DNA from: Mycobacterium sp. ENV421
GTDB taxonomy: Bacteria > Actinomycetota > Actinomycetes > Mycobacteriales > Mycobacteriaceae
NCBI RefSeq assembly: GCF_002887815.1
Contig: NZ_PDHO01000011.1
Coordinates: 89,053-153,052 of the forward strand
Length of the DNA: 64,000 nucleotides
Direction of reading: 5' to 3'
Positions 62,018 to 64,000 of this stretch are shown one piece after another. Below the pieces are notes generated by a model. The model did not search any database. It saw only the letters and a list, made by a program, of their open reading frames with translations, and had not been told where the DNA came from. A program made the position numbers and the translations under genes. Numbering within the stretch: position 1 is the stretch's first letter; each line of letters opens with the position of its first letter.

Positions 62018-63097
62018 GTGCCAACCATCGCCGCGAAGCTGCGCCGCCTGGTCGCGGGCAGCATGGCCGCGGTGAGCTGTCTGACCCTGGCAGCCACCAC
62101 CGGCACTCCCGTCGCGGCGGCCGATGCGCGCGCGCAGCTGGCCCAGGCGATCGCCACCACCCGCGGCAGTTACCTGGTGTACAACTTCGGCAGCGGTTTC
62201 CCCGCACCGATGCTCAATGCCGGCGGCAACTGGTACGAGCTCACCAACGGCGGCCACCTGATGATCATCAAGGCGGCCTCGAGTCGGCTGACGCCGCGAC
62301 TGCTCGTCGACAGCCACTCCGGCTATCAGGCGCGCTGTGAACGAACGCCCGGCACCCGCACTCGGGAGGGCCTGGTGCAGGCCTCGGAGACCTACACCCC
62401 CCTACAGGCCTGGCAGGCACTCGGCCAGCCCACCATCGCGATCAACGCCAACTTCTTCGATGTCCGTGGGCAGCAAGCCGGTTCGTGGAAGTCGACGGGG
62501 TGCAGCTCCCCGCTGGGCGCGTACGTCGACAACACCCGGGGACAGGGCCGGGCCAATGCCGCGGTCACCGGAACCATCGCCTACGCAGGCAAGCAGGCGC
62601 TGTCCGGCGGCGACGAAGTGTGGACCGCGCTGACCACGATGATCCTGCCCGTCGCCGGGGCGCCGTTTGTCGTGACGCCCAAATCGCCCACCGACTACGA
62701 CGCCGCCACCCCGGTGATCCAAGGCCTGCTGGACAAGGGCACTCGCTTCGTCGCGGTCAGCGGGCTCGGCCTGCTGGCCCCGGGTGACACCGGGCAGATG
62801 AACGACGGCGGGCCCAGCGCCGCCCGCACCGCGCTGGCCTACGCCCGCGACAAGGACGAGATGTACGTGTTCCAGGGCGGCAGTTACACCCCGGATCAGA
62901 TCCAGGATCTGTTCCGGGGTTTGGGCAGCGACACCGCCATCCTGCTCGACGGCGGCGGCTCGTCGGCGATCGTGCTTCGCCGCGACACCGGCGGCATGTG
63001 GGCCGGTGCCGGTGTGCCGAAGGGGTCGTGCGACACGATGGCTGTGCTGTGCGATTCGCGTGAGCGCGCGCTGCCCGCCTGGCTTGCCTTCAACTGA
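62018..63097 (+). CDS. Exported phosphodiester-glycosidase (NAGPA-domain) protein
   Basis: 359 residues. Signal peptide (about 1-35, ending PVAAADA), then a NAGPA/DUF2233 domain with INANFFDVRG and LLDGGGSSAIV, the motifs around the active site of enzymes that remove N-acetylglucosamine from phosphodiesters or hydrolyse related cell-wall sugar links. Two Cys pairs suggest disulfides. Probably acts on envelope glycans; substrate unknown. Confidence 0.83.
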   Translation: MPTIAAKLRRLVAGSMAAVSCLTLAATTGTPVAAADARAQLAQAIATTRGSYLVYNFGSGFPAPMLNAGGNWYELTNGGHLMIIKAASSRLTPRLLVDSHSGYQARCERTPGTRTREGLVQASETYTPLQAWQALGQPTIAINANFFDVRGQQAGSWKSTGCSSPLGAYVDNTRGQGRANAAVTGTIAYAGKQALSGGDEVWTALTTMILPVAGAPFVVTPKSPTDYDAATPVIQGLLDKGTRFVAVSGLGLLAPGDTGQMNDGGPSAARTALAYARDKDEMYVFQGGSYTPDQIQDLFRGLGSDTAILLDGGGSSAIVLRRDTGGMWAGAGVPKGSCDTMAVLCDSRERALPAWLAFN

Positions 63098-63106
63098 TCA
63101 GCGATG

Positions 63107-63931
63107 TCAGGGCTGGCCGAGTACCCGGCGCAGCACCGCGTCGCGGGCGCGGGTCGGCAGCTTGGTCATCAGGGTCATCTGCAGCGCGGCGGGCAGGCCC
63201 ACGGGGTACCGCGCCCGGGGCTTGGCGGCGGTGAGCGCCTGGAGCACCACCGCGGCCACCTTCTCCGGGTCCACCGCCATGCGCTGCGACGCCGGGATCG
63301 ACTTACGCATCCCCGCAACATGTTTGGAGTACAGCGCACGATGCTGCGGCGACAGCGCGGCCGCCATCTCGACGACACTGCGATCCGCATCGCGCCACAG
63401 GTCGGTGTCGGTCTGCGCCGGCTGAACCACGCTGACCGCGATGCCCCACGGCCGCAGCTCGATTCGCAACGCATCGGCAGCCGCCTCCAGGGCGAACTTC
63501 GACGCACTGTAGGCGCCCATCATTGGGGCCGAAAGTTGGCCGTTCACACTGGAAATGAACACGATCCGGCCGTGCGACTCGCGCAGCAGCGGAAGCACCG
63601 CCTGCGTGACGGCGAGTTGGCCGACCACATTGACCTCCAGTTGCCGACGGATCTCGGCGGGAGTCAAGCCTTCCAGCGGTCCGCTGACCGCGATGCCCGC
63701 ATTGTTGACCACCGCGTCGACCCGGGCGGGCAGTGCGTCGGCGAGCGCAGCGACCTGGGCGTCATCGGTGACGTCGAGGGTGACCGGACTGACCCGCGGC
63801 AGCATCGCCAACGCGTCGGCATCGGCGGGGTTGCGCACCCCACCGATGACGTCCCAACCGGCCGCGGCCAGGTGCTTCACAATCGACTTGCCGATTCCCC
63901 GGGCGGCGCCGGTGACCAGGACAGTGGGCAT
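63107..63931 (-). CDS. Short-chain dehydrogenase/reductase
   Basis: 274 residues, classical SDR: TGAARGIG (7-14), NNAG (76-79), N101, S128, Y141 and K145 form the cofactor and catalytic set. NADP(H) preference is likely from the Arg after the first strand (GGVRNP). Substrate unknown; C-terminal 60 residues are longer than the minimal fold and may aid membrane association. Confidence 0.88.
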   Translation of the reverse strand: MPTVLVTGAARGIGKSIVKHLAAAGWDVIGGVRNPADADALAMLPRVSPVTLDVTDDAQVAALADALPARVDAVVNNAGIAVSGPLEGLTPAEIRRQLEVNVVGQLAVTQAVLPLLRESHGRIVFISSVNGQLSAPMMGAYSASKFALEAAADALRIELRPWGIAVSVVQPAQTDTDLWRDADRSVVEMAAALSPQHRALYSKHVAGMRKSIPASQRMAVDPEKVAAVVLQALTAAKPRARYPVGLPAALQMTLMTKLPTRARDAVLRRVLGQP

Positions 63932-64000
63932 AGCCGCGACTCTAGCCCGGATTTTTCGTGGGATGTCGCCTGTAGGGGTGTGTAGATAAGCGAAAGTTCC

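Overview
The window is high-GC actinobacterial chromosome and almost certainly comes from a fast-growing mycobacterium (Mycolicibacterium type). It carries mmpL3, mmpL11, an Rv0203-type haemophore, zmp1, an L,D-transpeptidase of the Rv0192 type, sigG, the Rv0183 monoacylglycerol lipase, ricR and a PGRS-like glycine-rich protein. From memory of H37Rv, the backbone follows the Rv0181c-Rv0216 block in inverted orientation: position 1 corresponds to Rv0216 and the right end to Rv0181c. No rRNA, tRNA, insertion sequence, phage gene or CRISPR array was seen. All orthology statements rest on recalled family sequences, not on a search.

Layout, left to right. 0-6.5 kb: acyl-CoA/lipid metabolism (double-hotdog MaoC protein, fadE3-like dehydrogenase, GntR regulator, crotonase, fadD4-like ligase) and a DUF4436 membrane protein. 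6.5-12.4 kb: pckG, two overlapping GTPase-like proteins whose P-loops are degenerate, trmB and an NYN-domain protein. 12.4-20.3 kb: mmpL3 (mycolate export), an AI-2E-family permease and a large exported PGRS-like protein ending in a C39-like cysteine peptidase domain. 20.3-30.5 kb: membrane proteins, a PrrAB-like two-component system next to a haemophore-like gene, the Rv0203-like haemophore and mmpL11 (haem uptake), then small conserved genes. 30.5-38.7 kb: zmp1, a nitroreductase, a divergent ArsR/MFS pair with two clear operators, a membrane esterase, the L,D-transpeptidase and an MFS exporter.

38.8-41.5 kb is the most striking part. A TetR regulator, a microbial rhodopsin and a Brp/Blh beta-carotene 15,15'-dioxygenase sit between the orthologues of Rv0191 and Rv0190 (ricR), which are neighbours in M. 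tuberculosis. The rhodopsin has the residues of an outward proton pump and the helix-E glycine that opens the carotenoid-antenna fenestration in xanthorhodopsin. Together they look like a self-contained, laterally acquired light-harvesting cassette that needs only beta-carotene from elsewhere.

41.5-64 kb: ricR with a DUF305 lipoprotein and a palindromic copper operator, ilvD, a secreted protein, and an IclR-controlled catabolic operon (bicovalent flavin oxidase plus a PhlG/phloretin-hydrolase-like C-C hydrolase). After these come a molybdopterin oxidoreductase, an FMN protein, small conserved genes, two alpha/beta hydrolases, sigG, an LDH, a ferritin-like protein, a third haemophore-like protein behind a candidate SigF promoter, a MarR/pirin pair, a sugar-dehydrogenase-like lipoprotein, a GlsB-like stress protein, an exported NAGPA-domain protein and a short-chain dehydrogenase.
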